Positions 1 to 13,563 of a DNA stretch of 64,000 bases are shown piece by piece. Below the pieces are notes generated by a model. That model was given only the letters and a program-made list of their open reading frames with translations. It was not told the origin of the DNA and searched no databases. A program made the translations under genes and the position numbers. Source of the stretch: Heterostelium album PN500 (Eukaryota > Evosea > Eumycetozoa > Acytosteliales > Acytosteliaceae). The stretch covers positions 1,364,001 to 1,428,000 of the forward strand of contig NW_008805068.1 in assembly GCF_000004825.1 (NCBI RefSeq), read 5' to 3'. Each line of letters begins with the position of its first letter. Position 1 is the first letter of the stretch.

Positions 1-651
1 TCAATTCCAATTGATGGTGTTCCAGTTTGATGATGTTTGTGATTGCTTAAAGTCTAAATCTGTAAATACTCTATCGCTGTACGCAACCACATTGTAAGCT
101 TCACCAATAACTTCAATCAATGAAATAATCTTTTTATCTACATCTGCAATGCTATCGTTCTCATCGGATGATGCTAAAATAATAGAGATCTCTAATGAGT
201 GAATTTGAAATACAACCATCATTTGAAAAATATACTTACCTCTAACAGAAACACTAATCTTTAATTGTAATGACGATGTCTTTAGTTTACTTAGATGCTC
301 TTGGAATTTGATTTTAGCTTTACCGTCTGGAACACTTTGAAGTGCCTGTGTGACATCGGTGTTTAATTGAGTGGCTACATCGGAGAGGCTACGAACACAA
401 TGAATCATAGCGGATCTCGATGAATTGTTCAACGAATCACCAAGACCAGAGAGATGCTCTGCAAACTTTTGTAGTTGTCCAACTGTTTTGGTTTTAGTTG
501 TATTCTGAACAAAAGGTATCTTTAAAGCTGGAATCTCAGAGTTATCTTCATCTTCCTCTGCTACATTTGTTTCAATACAATAACCAAGATCTTCAATCAC
601 CTTTTCAATGATTGATTTTAACTTTGGATAATCTGTAAATGATGTTGTCAT
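1..651 (-). CDS. Hypothetical helical protein, probably one intron
   Basis: I do not recognise the family. The frame runs from ATG at 651 to a stop that falls exactly on the window's first bases, so the gene is complete. A donor GGTAAGTATA at 240-231 and an acceptor ATTTTAG ending at 174 define a likely 66-nt intron (239-174). It has a length divisible by three and no stop, so either splice form stays open: 216 aa unspliced, about 194 aa spliced. The protein is soluble and acidic, mostly predicted helix, with leucine/serine-rich stretches such as LQKFAEHLSGLGDSL that suggest a helical bundle. There is no signal peptide or membrane segment. A talin/vinculin-like bundle is possible but unproven. 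The next gene upstream (the helicase) lies on the same strand. Confidence 0.6.
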   Translation of the reverse strand: MTTSFTDYPKLKSIIEKVIEDLGYCIETNVAEEDEDNSEIPALKIPFVQNTTKTKTVGQLQKFAEHLSGLGDSLNNSSRSAMIHCVRSLSDVATQLNTDVTQALQSVPDGKAKIKFQEHLSKLKTSSLQLKISVSVRGKYIFQMMVVFQIHSLEISIILASSDENDSIADVDKKIISLIEVIGEAYNVVAYSDRVFTDLDFKQSQTSSNWNTINWN

Positions 652-890
652 AGCTAATATTAAACTTTATTTTATATTATAATACAAACAAACAAAAATA
701 AATAAAGTAAATAAATAAATAAGTAAATAAATAAATGAAAATTTCAATTGATCTAATCGGAGTTATTGTGTGTTGTTTTTTTGATCAAACTGTTTGTTTT
801 AACAACACCCACTTTCATCAGAATTAAAAATTTCAAATAAAAACATGATTGATCAGGGTGGTATGTTTAATTAATTAATAATTATGTATT

Positions 891-3177
<2,287 letters not shown>

Positions 3178-3512
3178 TTATAAATGATTTTGAAGAATAG
3201 TGATTAATCGATTTTAATCAATTTAATACAAAAATAAACTAGAATCGTCGTTTTTTTCTCCCTAGTTGTGAAAAAATGAAAAATTAAAATTTAATTTTTT
3301 TAAAATCATTTTTGTTTTGTTGAATTTTTAAAAAACAAACAAATTTAATTATCTTTTTTTTATCTGTACAGATAAACAACCTCATATATAAATATTACAT
3401 AATAATATATTTGTTTTTTTATTTTTATATTGTTGAAATTTTATAAAACCAAATTTTGATAATTTATTTTATTTATTACAATATTACTTAAAATATTATT
3501 ATTTTAAAATTT
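3178..3512. other. Intergenic, 335 bp
   Basis: AT-rich sequence between the helicase start and the 3' end of the next minus-strand gene. I see T/A homopolymer runs but no gene, tRNA or clear repeat. It presumably holds the helicase promoter. Confidence 0.6.
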
Positions 3513-6233
3513 TTATTTGTTGTTGGAATTTGAAGATTGAAGATTGAACATCATTGAATGTGACATAAATGATGAGTATTCCTCCCATTTCGATTTCATG
3601 TTATTATGCCAATTTACATATTTTGATATATTTTGGAAAAGGATTTGGTTGTTTGAAAACAATCTCTCTTTATCCAACTGAAGTTGAACGATTTGTTGTT
3701 GTTGTTGCTCTGCCAACTTGGTAAGATGTTCAATTCTCTTACTGTCACTATCCATTTCCTTTAGTTTGCCACCCAGTTGATCGGAAAACTCTTTACATGA
3801 ATCAATCTGGTGTTGTCTTTGTTGCTTATTACTCTTTGGTACCAAAACTGTTTTATTAGGTTGTTGTGTTGTTTGTGGAACTGGTTGTTGCTGTGTTGGT
3901 TGTGGAGCTGGTTGTGGAACTTGTTGTTGTTGTTGTGGAGCTTGTTGTTGCTGCTGCATATGAGATGATTGTTGTAATATTGACATTGGTATTGGAAGTG
4001 GTTGTGGCAGTGGTGTTATTGTTTGTTGTTGTGGTAATGGTAATGGATATGGTTGTTGTGTTTGTGGTGGTGGTATTTGTGGTTGTTGCACATTTGGAAC
4101 AAAAGGAGCAGCATTAACATTAAGTTGACCTGAAGATGATGCCATTGCACTTTTAACCGGGAATGGATTGTTACTATTATTATTATTATTATTATTGTTG
4201 TTATTGTTTGTTTGGTTATTTTGTTGTTTAAATATTGACTTCATCTTTCCATCGAATTCATTTCTGTTGTTGATAATTGATTGTATCTCTGGTGAGTTGT
4301 ATTTCTTTATAAGTTTGACATCGCCTGGTGATTGAATGATCTTGTCGGTCTCAACCAAGATTGATCGTAGTTGTTGTGAGTGATCTGTGTGTGTCTCTGC
4401 TGAGATGTCTGCTGTTAGAGTGGTACGATGAAGTTCTATGATCTTATCGATTGAATCGGAAGAGTCGATGGATCTCATGGAAATGGGTATACCAACAATA
4501 AAGTTCAACAGAGACTGTGCCTTGCCCACCAGTAACAAAAGCATCCTTGACATCACATGTATATTGGAAAGATTGAACTTCTTGTGAGTCTTACCTGCCA
4601 AGTATTGATCTTCGGTGATCGATTGGTATGATTTGATAATAGTATCAATTTTACTCATGCTACTTGACAATTGTAACAATTTACCATTGTTTAACATCTC
4701 ATTAAATAGTTTACCTTCATCATCTAATAATAATAAAAGATAGAAAAGTTAGTTAGACGAAAAAAAAGGATTAAAATGATATTATGTTATAATATACATA
4801 CTCTTGGGTGTAGATTCAAATATAACATTGGAGAATAATGATAGTCTAACAACTGCCATTAGTAAAAGTGAAGCATCTGATTGTGGAGAATGACTTAGTA
4901 TAGTTTTGCAATTGAGGATTGATACACCCGTGAGTGCATCACGTAGCTTTACATGCAATGAAACTTTAGATGGAAATAGCTTCTTCCATTTAGTTGATTG
5001 TCCAACGTTTTGGTTACTAGTACTACTACTACTAGTTGTGCCACTACTTGCGTTTAGATTCAATTTAATGGGTGGTAGATTAGATGCTTGTCCATCGATG
5101 TTGGTGGAATATCTCTGTTGGTATGGACTCTTAAAGGCTGAACCAGGTGTAGGTGGAGCTTTTCTCTTGTCACCCAAATCATGGTGATACTTGGTTGGTG
5201 TCACCGTATTGTATCGATATGTATTGTTTGTGGTAGTAGTTGTAGTTGTTGATGTAGTTGTTATCAATGGATTACTTCCATCATGAATTAATTCAATTGT
5301 ATTTGTATTGTAATGATTATTATTATTATTAATATTTTGATTATTTTGATTATTATAATAGTTATTAACATTTACACCTAATGATGTTAGCGACATCATT
5401 TGTGCACGTAGTTCAGGATCGTCAATATCAGAGAATGCGTTCAATTCATCTTGCTTCTTTCTGCGCTTTTCGAATTTGGTTGGTGTGATATAGGGAGCTG
5501 GTGCACCTCCAGTGATTTTGTCAAACATTTCGTTTAGTTTCTGTTCTCGAAGATATCGCTGGCGATTGTTACGTAACTTTACTTGCTCATGGAGATCTTT
5601 GAATTTGTTTGGGTCAAAGAGATCGTCTGGTATAAAATTGACTGGATCTGGATCACAATCCTCTGGATCAGATCCTTCCTCATTCAAATCTACATCTTTA
5701 CTCTTCTTGGCTTGTCCTGAAGTCTCTGGTTCTTCTTCTTCCTCTTCCTCCTCCTCCTCCTCTTCCTCGACGACAAGAACCTGATTAGTCTCCAAGTCAT
5801 CGTCGATGAACTGTTGTTGCTCTCCAATATCCTTCAATTCTAACTCTGATTGTTGGCAGTTGTCATTGCTAATGTTACTGGCGTTACTCTCTACTTCATC
5901 TATTGGTATTGATTCTGTTAAACTGATATTTAAGTTGTGTGTTGGCTGTGGTGGTGGTGGTTGGATTATCTCTAATTTGTTTAGAAGATTTACAACATCA
6001 TCAGTTGGTACTCTTTTCAACTCTGTCACTTGAGAGTTGGAGTCTGTAAAATGTTCAACTGGTTGAATATTTCTATCAATCTTTGGAGTGAGTTGAATGT
6101 GTTGTTGCTCCAATTCTTTGGCATTGTCATCACATAAATCGATAACGCCATTATTAAGATTCATATTTTCATCCAAAATACTATCAACAACTGTTTTTGC
6201 AGGTCTTCTCCTTGATATCGGTTTAAATGACAT
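3513..6233 (-). CDS. Unknown Q/N-rich protein with an E2F-type promoter site
   Basis: Family not recognised. Exon 1 is 6233-4802 and exon 2 is 4723-3513 (intron donor GTATGT, acceptor TTATTAG, phase 1), giving about 880 aa. The N-terminus is basic (PISRRRPAK). Then come an acidic run of Glu around residues 160-170, a charged conserved-looking segment (FDPNKFKDLHEQVKLRNN and the KFEKRRKKQDEL stretch), Asn- and Thr-rich filler, and a globular part spanning the splice junction (VSLHVKLRDALTGVS, then KIDTIIKSYQSITEDQY). After that are Pro/Gln-rich repeats and a C-terminal coiled-coil-like segment with a Gln run. No membrane segment. A palindromic E2F-type site lies 110 bp upstream of the start, which hints at a role in S phase or the cell cycle; that is inference only. 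The basic head and acidic patches would suit a nuclear protein. Confidence 0.75.
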
Positions 6234-6342
6234 AATTACAATTAAAACAAATATTCTATTATTATTATTATTATCATAGGTTAATTATTTAAAAAATTCT
6301 TTCATCCCTGATACACCATATTAAATATTCCATTAACAATTT

Positions 6343-6360
6343 AGTTTTGGCGCCAAAACT
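6343..6360. promoter_or_regulatory. Palindromic E2F/DP-type site
   Basis: AGTTTTGGCGCCAAAACT is a perfect 18-bp palindrome containing the E2F core TTTTGGCGC on both strands. It is a GC island in otherwise AT-rich DNA, 110 bp upstream of the minus-strand start at 6233. Dictyostelids have E2F and Rb homologues (established knowledge). Use of this site is inferred. Confidence 0.55.
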
Positions 6361-6569
6361 CCACCACAAAAAATTTAAATAGCTATTTCCAATAATTTAT
6401 AATCCCACCTTGAATTATTTACATAACCCATCATTATTATGTGATGTATTTGCAGGTGACATTAATAGATCTGTATTAATTACTAATTAGTAAAACTTAT
6501 TATTATTTTTGTTAAAAAAAATGTTAAATTAAATTTTATTTTATAAGGGATAATCACTTTTTACCTTAC

Positions 6570-7730
6570 TTAGGTAGAAGTTAATACGAGTCCAATGGTT
6601 ACGATTATACAGGAATATAATTTTTCTTTGATTCTTTTGACATCTCTGCCAAAGTTGAAGAATTTCTTTAGTATGATCGCCAGAATTAAGTTGAAGAGTT
6701 GGTTGAGTGCTCCTTCGGTGGCACTCACTACACCACTGTTGTAATAGAGGTGGTACGATATCGAAACAAAAAAGTAGCCAGACAGTGAAAAGAGTTCACC
6801 AAGTGCAGAGAGTAATATAAATTTTCTTTTGATGTGTAGGAGACTGAAGGCAGCGCGACGGTAGCGCGGCACAAACAGCACGAGCGTTAGGAATGTAAAT
6901 GAATTGCCATAGATCGATATAATGAGGAAGGAAAGCGATGTCATTCCACCGTTGGCATTGGTGCAAAACGATACGAAAACATAGTATATCGCAATGAGTA
7001 GATCGGAGAGCAGCACCTGTGTGACGGCACGCTGTCGCCAGAACGATTTCGAGAATTGCGACCATTCACCTTCGATCGCAGGGTAGAATCCACCGATGAA
7101 AATCAAGAGGAATGCCAACAGATGTATTGGCGAGATGATCTTGTTGAAGCTGGACAGTGTCGGGTAGTAGTTGCTGAGAATAGAGAGCACGATGCTGAGC
7201 GGCAGCACAAACACAGAATTTAACTGGATGAGTGGCACGATAACAGTGCTCGACGACGACTCGAACGCCTTGAGCAAGTAGATGAGTGAGAACGCCTGGA
7301 AGATTCCACTGATAAGACACGACCAATAGACCGTGGAACTAGCTATCATTGTGATTCCGTCGTTCAAACGCTGCTGGTGATCGATGTTCATGAAAGCAAA
7401 CACCTGGTCACTGCCGTAGTAGTAGTGCATGAGCACACCAATCATAAACATGACGATGCCTGAGAGCAGTGCATCTTGCTCGCCAGTCAACTTTATTTCG
7501 CTCTCTGCAACCTCTGTGGCACCGTCTTTCTCTAGCTTTGCTCTGGCGTCGCCCTGTTGGTCCGATAGCAAATCGAGTGCTATCTCTGGATCGTCAAGTG
7601 CTGCTGTCTTCTTGTTGGAGCCAGACGTTGGACCAGCATGTGATTCACCAATAACACCATCAGAGATGACATCTGCCGCTGCCCAAAGAACTGCACCAAC
7701 TATCAATGGAAGTATCCACAATAACTCCAT
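6570..7730 (-). CDS. Multi-pass membrane transporter, EamA/DMT type
   Basis: Single-exon 386-aa protein with about ten hydrophobic segments, as expected for the drug/metabolite transporter fold. The first segment is at residues 3-20 (LLWILPLIVGAVLWAAADV). A polar loop with acidic residues follows (about 25-85), then paired membrane helices to the C-terminus. The last helices carry the GVVSATEGALNQLFNLILA stretch, typical of the second EamA repeat near its end. The short C-terminus after the last helix is Thr/Ser-rich. Substrate cannot be told from sequence; nucleotide-sugar and metabolite carriers share this fold. Start chosen at the first ATG directly before the first helix. No intron needed. 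Probable location is Golgi, plasma or endosomal membrane (inference). Confidence 0.7.
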   Translation of the reverse strand: MELLWILPLIVGAVLWAAADVISDGVIGESHAGPTSGSNKKTAALDDPEIALDLLSDQQGDARAKLEKDGATEVAESEIKLTGEQDALLSGIVMFMIGVLMHYYYGSDQVFAFMNIDHQQRLNDGITMIASSTVYWSCLISGIFQAFSLIYLLKAFESSSSTVIVPLIQLNSVFVLPLSIVLSILSNYYPTLSSFNKIISPIHLLAFLLIFIGGFYPAIEGEWSQFSKSFWRQRAVTQVLLSDLLIAIYYVFVSFCTNANGGMTSLSFLIISIYGNSFTFLTLVLFVPRYRRAAFSLLHIKRKFILLSALGELFSLSGYFFVSISYHLYYNSGVVSATEGALNQLFNLILAIILKKFFNFGRDVKRIKEKLYSCIIVTIGLVLTST

Positions 7731-8375
7731 ATCATATGTTAGTTATAAAGTTGTTTTGATTGAAACAACTTGTTTTTTCTTAGTACTAAAGATTATTTTT
7801 ATTAAATAAATAAACTATGATTAAATTTAAAATTTAAACAATAACATTTAAAATATAAAATAATTCAATATTAATTTATCAACATGAAAAAAAAAATCTT
7901 GGTTCAATACAGGTCAAAAAATATTAAAAGTTGCAACCTTGTCAAAAAAAATTTTAGTTCAAGTCGACTCAAAAACATTACTAATTATTTTTATTTATTG
8001 TGCTGTGACACAGTAATAGTTATTAGTAGCAGTTTATAGTGTGTTGGTTACTATTACTTTTATTTTAGAGTATCCATGTTTTGTTTCGCTAGCACTGACA
8101 CCACTCGAAACAAAAAAAGAAGCTCCAACACTCTGTACCACTAGGACCCAATATATAGTTCGAATCGTTCTAACAATGAAAAAGGTATTATTCCCATTTT
8201 ATTCAACTTAGACTTCTCATTAATTAGCTGCCATTCAAGAATTGGTGATGGCCATCGAGAAAATGTAAAATATTATTAAATAAATTGTATTTTTTTATTT
8301 TATTTTTTAAAAAAAAAAAAAAAACAAAAAAAACAGAATTGAGGAAGCAAATTTTCTTTCTCGCATCATCAAAAA
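7731..8375. other. Intergenic, transporter promoter and tRNA 5' side
   Basis: AT-rich 645-bp stretch. I see no gene. A slightly GC-richer patch around 8080-8260 could be eroded mobile-element sequence but has no frame that I can identify. The nine bases directly before the tRNA (CATCAAAAA) also precede the second tRNA in this window. Confidence 0.5.
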
Positions 8376-8456
8376 GACAGCTTAGCCAAGTGGTTACGGC
8401 GACAGACTTGAAATCTGTTCCCTTCGGGGGCGCAGGTTCGAACCCTGCAGTTGTCG
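8376..8456 (+). tRNA. tRNA-Ser (anticodon UGA)
   Basis: 81-nt cloverleaf. Acceptor arms GACAGCT and AGTTGTC pair with one G-U. The D-arm sits in TAGCCAAGTGGTTACGGC. The anticodon stem ACAGA/TCTGT encloses loop CTTGAAA, reading TGA. The long variable arm TCCCTTCGGGGGC is diagnostic of the Ser/Leu class, and the T-arm is GCAGGTTCGAACCCTGC. Discriminator is G, as in serine tRNAs. No run of four or more T follows within about 300 bp, which is unusual for a Pol III gene. Confidence 0.93.
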
Positions 8457-8474
8457 AAAATTATTACAACCAAT

Positions 8475-8491
8475 CACCCATAAAGCGCGCA
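8475..8491 (+). promoter_or_regulatory. Motif shared downstream of tRNA genes
   Basis: CACCCATAAAGCGCGCA begins 19 bp after the tRNA-Ser 3' end. A 14/17-identical sequence begins at the same distance after the tRNA-Met at 47024. Function unknown: a possible external Pol III element, processing or termination signal. Confidence 0.4.
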
Positions 8492-8529
8492 GTTTGAAAC
8501 ATTCAAGGAAAGAAACACAACAATCTACG

Positions 8530-8830
8530 AAAGAGTTAGAACAACGGTCTCATTCCTGTCCGGTGCAGCGGCAAGCTGTTATTTGTAAATGCACCGTGCG
8601 TCAATCATTGAGTCACTGAGGATTCTCCCGTTTCTTCAACACACCAAGAGACCAAGATCCAGACCCGGAACAAATGGATGTCAACACCGTTCCTTACTCA
8701 AAACCAAGACCAGGACTCTGCCTGTACTGCCGTAAGTCTACTCAATATAGAATAGCTGACTGCTCTCTGAAAAAGAATAGAGACATAACTTTTAAATGAA
8801 ACTGTCCCGCACCAATAGGGACTTCAACTG
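8530..8830 (+). mobile_element. Ty3/gypsy-like gag fossil beside tRNA-Ser
   Basis: A short, broken relic, GC-richer than its surroundings. It encodes a stretch resembling the end of a Ty3/gypsy gag (a MDVNTV lead-in followed by a CLYC zinc-knuckle-like segment). No pol or LTR was recognised, and it looks old. Its place just downstream of a tRNA gene fits the known tRNA-linked integration of dictyostelid retroelements. Confidence 0.45.
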
Positions 8831-9096
8831 CAATCACCTCACCATAACAACCTTATCAAACTTTAATAACTTGAAGCAATATATGTATAACAATGATATC
8901 TTTATTTATCTTTTATTATAAAACGTGATTTAAGAAAAGTGTTGGAATCGATATTAAACCATACTCAAAAAACATTCGAAGGTTGTCAATGGTGAGGTGA
9001 TTGTAGTTGAAGTCCTAGTTGATCAATAGTTTTATTCTTTATAACCTTGTAAATACTCATTTATAATGTCCTTTTATAATTTAATATAAAATAAAT

Positions 9097-10544
9097 TTAT
9101 TGGTTTTTTAATTTGTATTCATTTAACTCTTTAACTGTATATTGCTTTGTAAAGTCAACTTTGATTCCATTGCAATATAAACTACCCAATGATTCAAGGA
9201 ATGATATTCTTTCATCTTTTCCAACCTGGAGTGGAGATATTATCGATTCGAACTGATCAATGCATGCCTTGATTTGTTTTGAGTAGACAGGACGTGGTGC
9301 TATCTCCAAGAAAACATGATCATCGAAACTGTCTTTTATATCTCGATGAAGAGAGTTTAGTGCTTGTTCAAATTTCACAGGTCTTCTAAGATTGTCATAA
9401 ACATATTTAGCAGTGAAGCGATCCTTATACACATCACCAGTCACTGTTGAATACCATTGGATCTTTGGTGGTTGAGCGTCGTCCATCGGTGACAATGACG
9501 AGAGTACTTTTGGTTTCAATGCCTTTTGCTTTCTGGAATGAAATGAACCTGGTAATAGCGAGTCGATCGATCCAATATGTTCTTGTTCCAATAGTAATTT
9601 AAGTTGATCTATCACCTCGGGATCACCTGATACAAAGAATAGGCTCGGTGCATTATAACATATGATTTCAACAGTTGGAAATCTCTCTGTGTATTTCTCT
9701 ACGAATAGTTGATGACTCATTCTGACCAACATCATTTTACCAACACTATCGTCATTACTCTTGATAATTGATCGATGATATATTATTTTCACTGATGTTT
9801 CAAGTGAAATACAACCTGCAACATAAGCAGCAGTAATTTCACCAAAGCTATAATTATGAAACACACAACTAAAGTTAGTATTATTCTATTTTATAGTTTA
9901 CAATTGTAAGTGTTAAATCGAACATAAGCAACATACCTTTGAGCAAGTGTAATATCAGCCTCAATACCATAATGACGATAAAGTTCTATTATACCAATGT
10001 GAAACATAAGCAATGCTGGTTGTGCAATTGATTGATCATTAAAGATCTCTTTTCTATCTGAAGGTATATGCTTTATCTTTTCAAAAATACTGAATCCAAT
10101 GAAACGATTGAACGTGTTATCGATTTTGTCCACAATTTGTTTATAGGTAGGTTCAGATTTGTACAACTGATTGCCCATTTCACTAGTCTGATATCCTTGA
10201 CCACTAATAACCATAATCACTTTCATATTCTTTGTTCTTGTATTTGAATCGGTGGCTATTACAGATTTTGTTGACAGTTTTTGAAGAAAATCATCCCAAT
10301 CACATGCTACAATTGCTTTCCTAATTGTACTAGATCTGCTTAGATCCAACAATGATTGTCCAATTGCAAAGTCTTTGAATGATTCATATCGGTTGCTAAA
10401 CTCGATGAAAGACTCTTCTCCAATCTCTGAATCTATTGGAATTAAAAAATATTTACTAAAAAGAGCATGCTTGTATTAATATATATTTAGTTTAAAAAAT
10501 AATTCACAACACAATAGTCTTTTACTTTACTTTTCTGAAATCAT
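9097..10544 (-). CDS. Stand-alone acyltransferase (PKS AT-domain) protein
   Basis: Three exons: 10544-10531 (14 nt, encoding MISE plus two bases), 10455-9937 and 9847-9097; 427 aa. It contains only the linker that follows a ketosynthase and one malonyl/acyl-CoA:ACP acyltransferase domain. The AT begins with VISGQGYQTSEMG (canonical GQGxQ). The serine elbow is AQSFGEITAAY, with the Ser codon split by intron 2, so the usual GHSxG reads AQSFG. YHRS, the catalytic-His segment PGSFHSR, YSTVTG, and a terminal LGSLYCNGIKVDF close the domain. There is no KS, DH, KR or ACP. The mini-exon start matches the paralogue at 37235. It could supply acyl groups in trans, be a non-catalytic relative, or be a remnant of a larger synthase. 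The open frame and retained introns argue against recent decay. Confidence 0.8.
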
Positions 10545-10815
10545 TCAATTCTATTTTAATAAACTGTTAAAAAATATCAAACAATGCTATTTATCATTAC
10601 ATCTTCTACTCATTTTACTTATAAACTCATACTTTCTTGTGTTTTACTCAATTTTTTTTTTTTTTAAAACGAACGAAAAGCTTATACCAATTTTGTAAAA
10701 TTTAAAAGAATTTTTAAATATCTTTTTTTATTATTAACACATCATTAAAGTCTACATTTTGTTTATATTATTAACGGTTATGATTCGTTACCAAGTGTGA
10801 ATTTTCATAATAACA

Positions 10816-13154
10816 TTAAAAAGAGACATCTATTAAATTATTGATTGACTCTTCAAAAATATCTAATATATCAGTGATATTTCCATGTGATTCGGATTGT
10901 TCAATCTTTTCCTTGTTGACGTTGGATGATGACGATGTAGACGAGGTTGTTGGTGAAGGACTACTTTGTTGTGCTTTTTGTTGTAGCTTTGAGAGTTCAC
11001 TCAACATTGATTTCTGAATGTTCTTGAGGAACGGTGAAATTTCGTATTCCAGTGGGAATTTGAATTGGGCGGGTTGACTTGGGTAGGCATCTGGCACCTC
11101 CACGATCAGAGTTACCGGTGGTCTATTGGACTCCTCATTGAAAGTAAAATGAAGTCTGAGAGTAGAATCTTTTTCGTCGAGTATCGTCTCGATCGTGTAG
11201 AGATTGCGTTGAACTGCAGACTGAATTTCCTGTTTGATACGATCGCCACGCACCAACGATCGCTTGTAGTAAGAGAGAATCGAGTCGGCATTCTCCCACT
11301 GCCAATTACAGAGTGGTTGTACCAAATAGAGTTCTGCATCCGTTGAGATCTGAATGGATGGAGTATTTTGAATGAAAAGCGGTGGATTCGATTTAGATCC
11401 TTTCCACAGTGATGATACTTCAGAACTCTGGAAATGAATATATAAATTCTGTGAATGATTACTATATAATTCAGAAACAACAATTGTCTAAACAAAAAGG
11501 TTTCAGATATAAATATATTTAGTTAGTTTCCAATATTAGTATAAAAAGAATATAGTTTCTTACATCATTATCTATTAATACAGCAGGTAATAGTGTATTA
11601 TCTAATTTTGATTTCTTAATTAAATCATTCTTTAGTTCATTGATAAATAACTTTTTCTTTTCGTGTGGATCGTTGGAGGTTCTTTGCTTTTTGTAAAGTT
11701 CAGAATCTGCCAGTTCCTTTAAATATGATTTACGCTTTGGTGTGATATCTCTGCTAGGTGGTGCGTCTGTGAATGGATTATGAAGAATTGGATTCTTGAA
11801 CCATAGTATATGAGTTCTCGATGTAACTCCACCGGCCCTATCCAAATAGGAATTGGAAATGAATCTCTTTGATCGTTCAAAAGTTGAGAGAATATCCTTT
11901 TCAATGGACAACAATGTATCGTTTGATGTTCCATTAAGTGAATTAATAAAGGTTTTCATATGTTGTTCTTCATTTTGTAAATTCTATTATAACAATAAAA
12001 TGATTGATTATTAATTAATTAATTACTATTTTAAAAGCTATTTAAAAACAACTTACATGATAGATGGTTGTCAACATTTTCTCACCATTTTCAAGATCTT
12101 CATATTTAATAAGAGGTGTTTCATTGGTTTGCTTGACTAGGTTGATGAGATCGAGAAGTCGCTTCTTGTTGTTTGCCATCTGTGGATTGGATGAGTCGAC
12201 GTTTTGTATGATGGGTTCGACAGTTGGGATGATTGACTTGAGCTTCTTGATGGAGTCCCAATATTTCTGATCGGGCATTGTTGGTTTGCTTGGAAGGTGT
12301 GGTGATGGTTGTTGGTTTTGTTGGTGTTGTGGATGTACTTGAGGTGGTGGTGGTGGTGGTGTATTGGCACTGAATTTCGCTGACGATGCTACTAATGGCG
12401 ATGGTGCACCCGGTTGGAATGGGTTAGGTGGAGGTTGGTTTCCTCTGTTGAGAGCGGGTGGCTGTACTGCAGCACCTCCGATTACTCCTGCATTCGGAAT
12501 GGTATTGTTTGGTTGTGTCGCTTGTTGTTTGGCGGCGATCTTTCCAGTGGGAAGAGGTGGCATGTTAGCAGAAGGAAGTGGTTGTTGTTGTGGGTGTTGT
12601 TGCATGTTCATTGTTGATTGTTGGTTCGGTTGGGTTTGTAATTGCTGTTGTGGTTGTTGATTTGGATGTTGTTGTTGTTGTTGTTGCTGCTGTTGTTGTC
12701 CTTGTGCTTGTGCCTGGGCATGGGCTTGTTGTTGTGCAATAATCTGTTGTTTAGCGGTCTGATGAATCTGTATATATATTCCCTGCATTTCCGATTTAAG
12801 TTGTTCTGATTCGCTTTGGAACGCAGGGTTCTTGTCAATCTCGTTGTTTCTCATACTCTTTTGCTGGTAGAGTGCAAGAAGTTGTTGAAGTTGTGGATTG
12901 GTCGTTGCAAGTTTATTTAGTATAGCTATTGAAATTTGTTGTTGTTGTGGTTGTGGTTGTGTATGTGGTTGTCCTTGTTGTCCTGGTTGTTGTAAGTTCA
13001 TCATTGGTGACTGACCTGGTTGTGTCATTACTCTTTGTTGCTGTTGTGGTTGTTGTTGTTGTTGCTGTTGAGACTGACCTGCAGGACCATTAAAAAGATG
13101 TGGACTTTGTGTGGTCACAGTTGCTGCTCCAGCATTTCCAACAGGTACATGTTG

Positions 13155-13190
<36 letters not shown>

Positions 13191-13532
13191 TTGTTGTTGC
13201 TGTTGTTGTTGTTGTTGCTGTGGATTAAAATTGGTATTTTGTATTTGTTGTTGAGGTAGCATATTTTGGTTGTATTGATTTTGAAAATTAGAATTTACAG
13301 GATGATGTTGCATTTGGGGTTGTTGTTTTAAATTTGGTGGATGAGGTTGTTGTTGCTGTTGTTGTATATTCATATGTCCATTTGGTTGCTGTTGTGGTTG
13401 TTGTTGTTGTTGTTGTTGCATTGGTTGTTGTTGCATATTCATATGTCCATTTGGTTGCTGTTGTGTTTGAAACTGTTGTTGTTGCATTGGTTGTTGTTGC
13501 TGTTGCATAGGTTGTTGTTGCTGCTGCATAGG

Positions 13533-13563
<31 letters not shown>

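Noticed and set aside
8160-8270. Possible reverse-transcriptase scrap upstream of tRNA-Ser (PILFNLDFS)
   Set aside because: Too short and without any second motif; not reported as an element.
13130-13230. Pure CAG/CAA run as a pathogenic-type repeat expansion
   Set aside because: Long Gln runs are normal in dictyostelid proteins; not unusual here.
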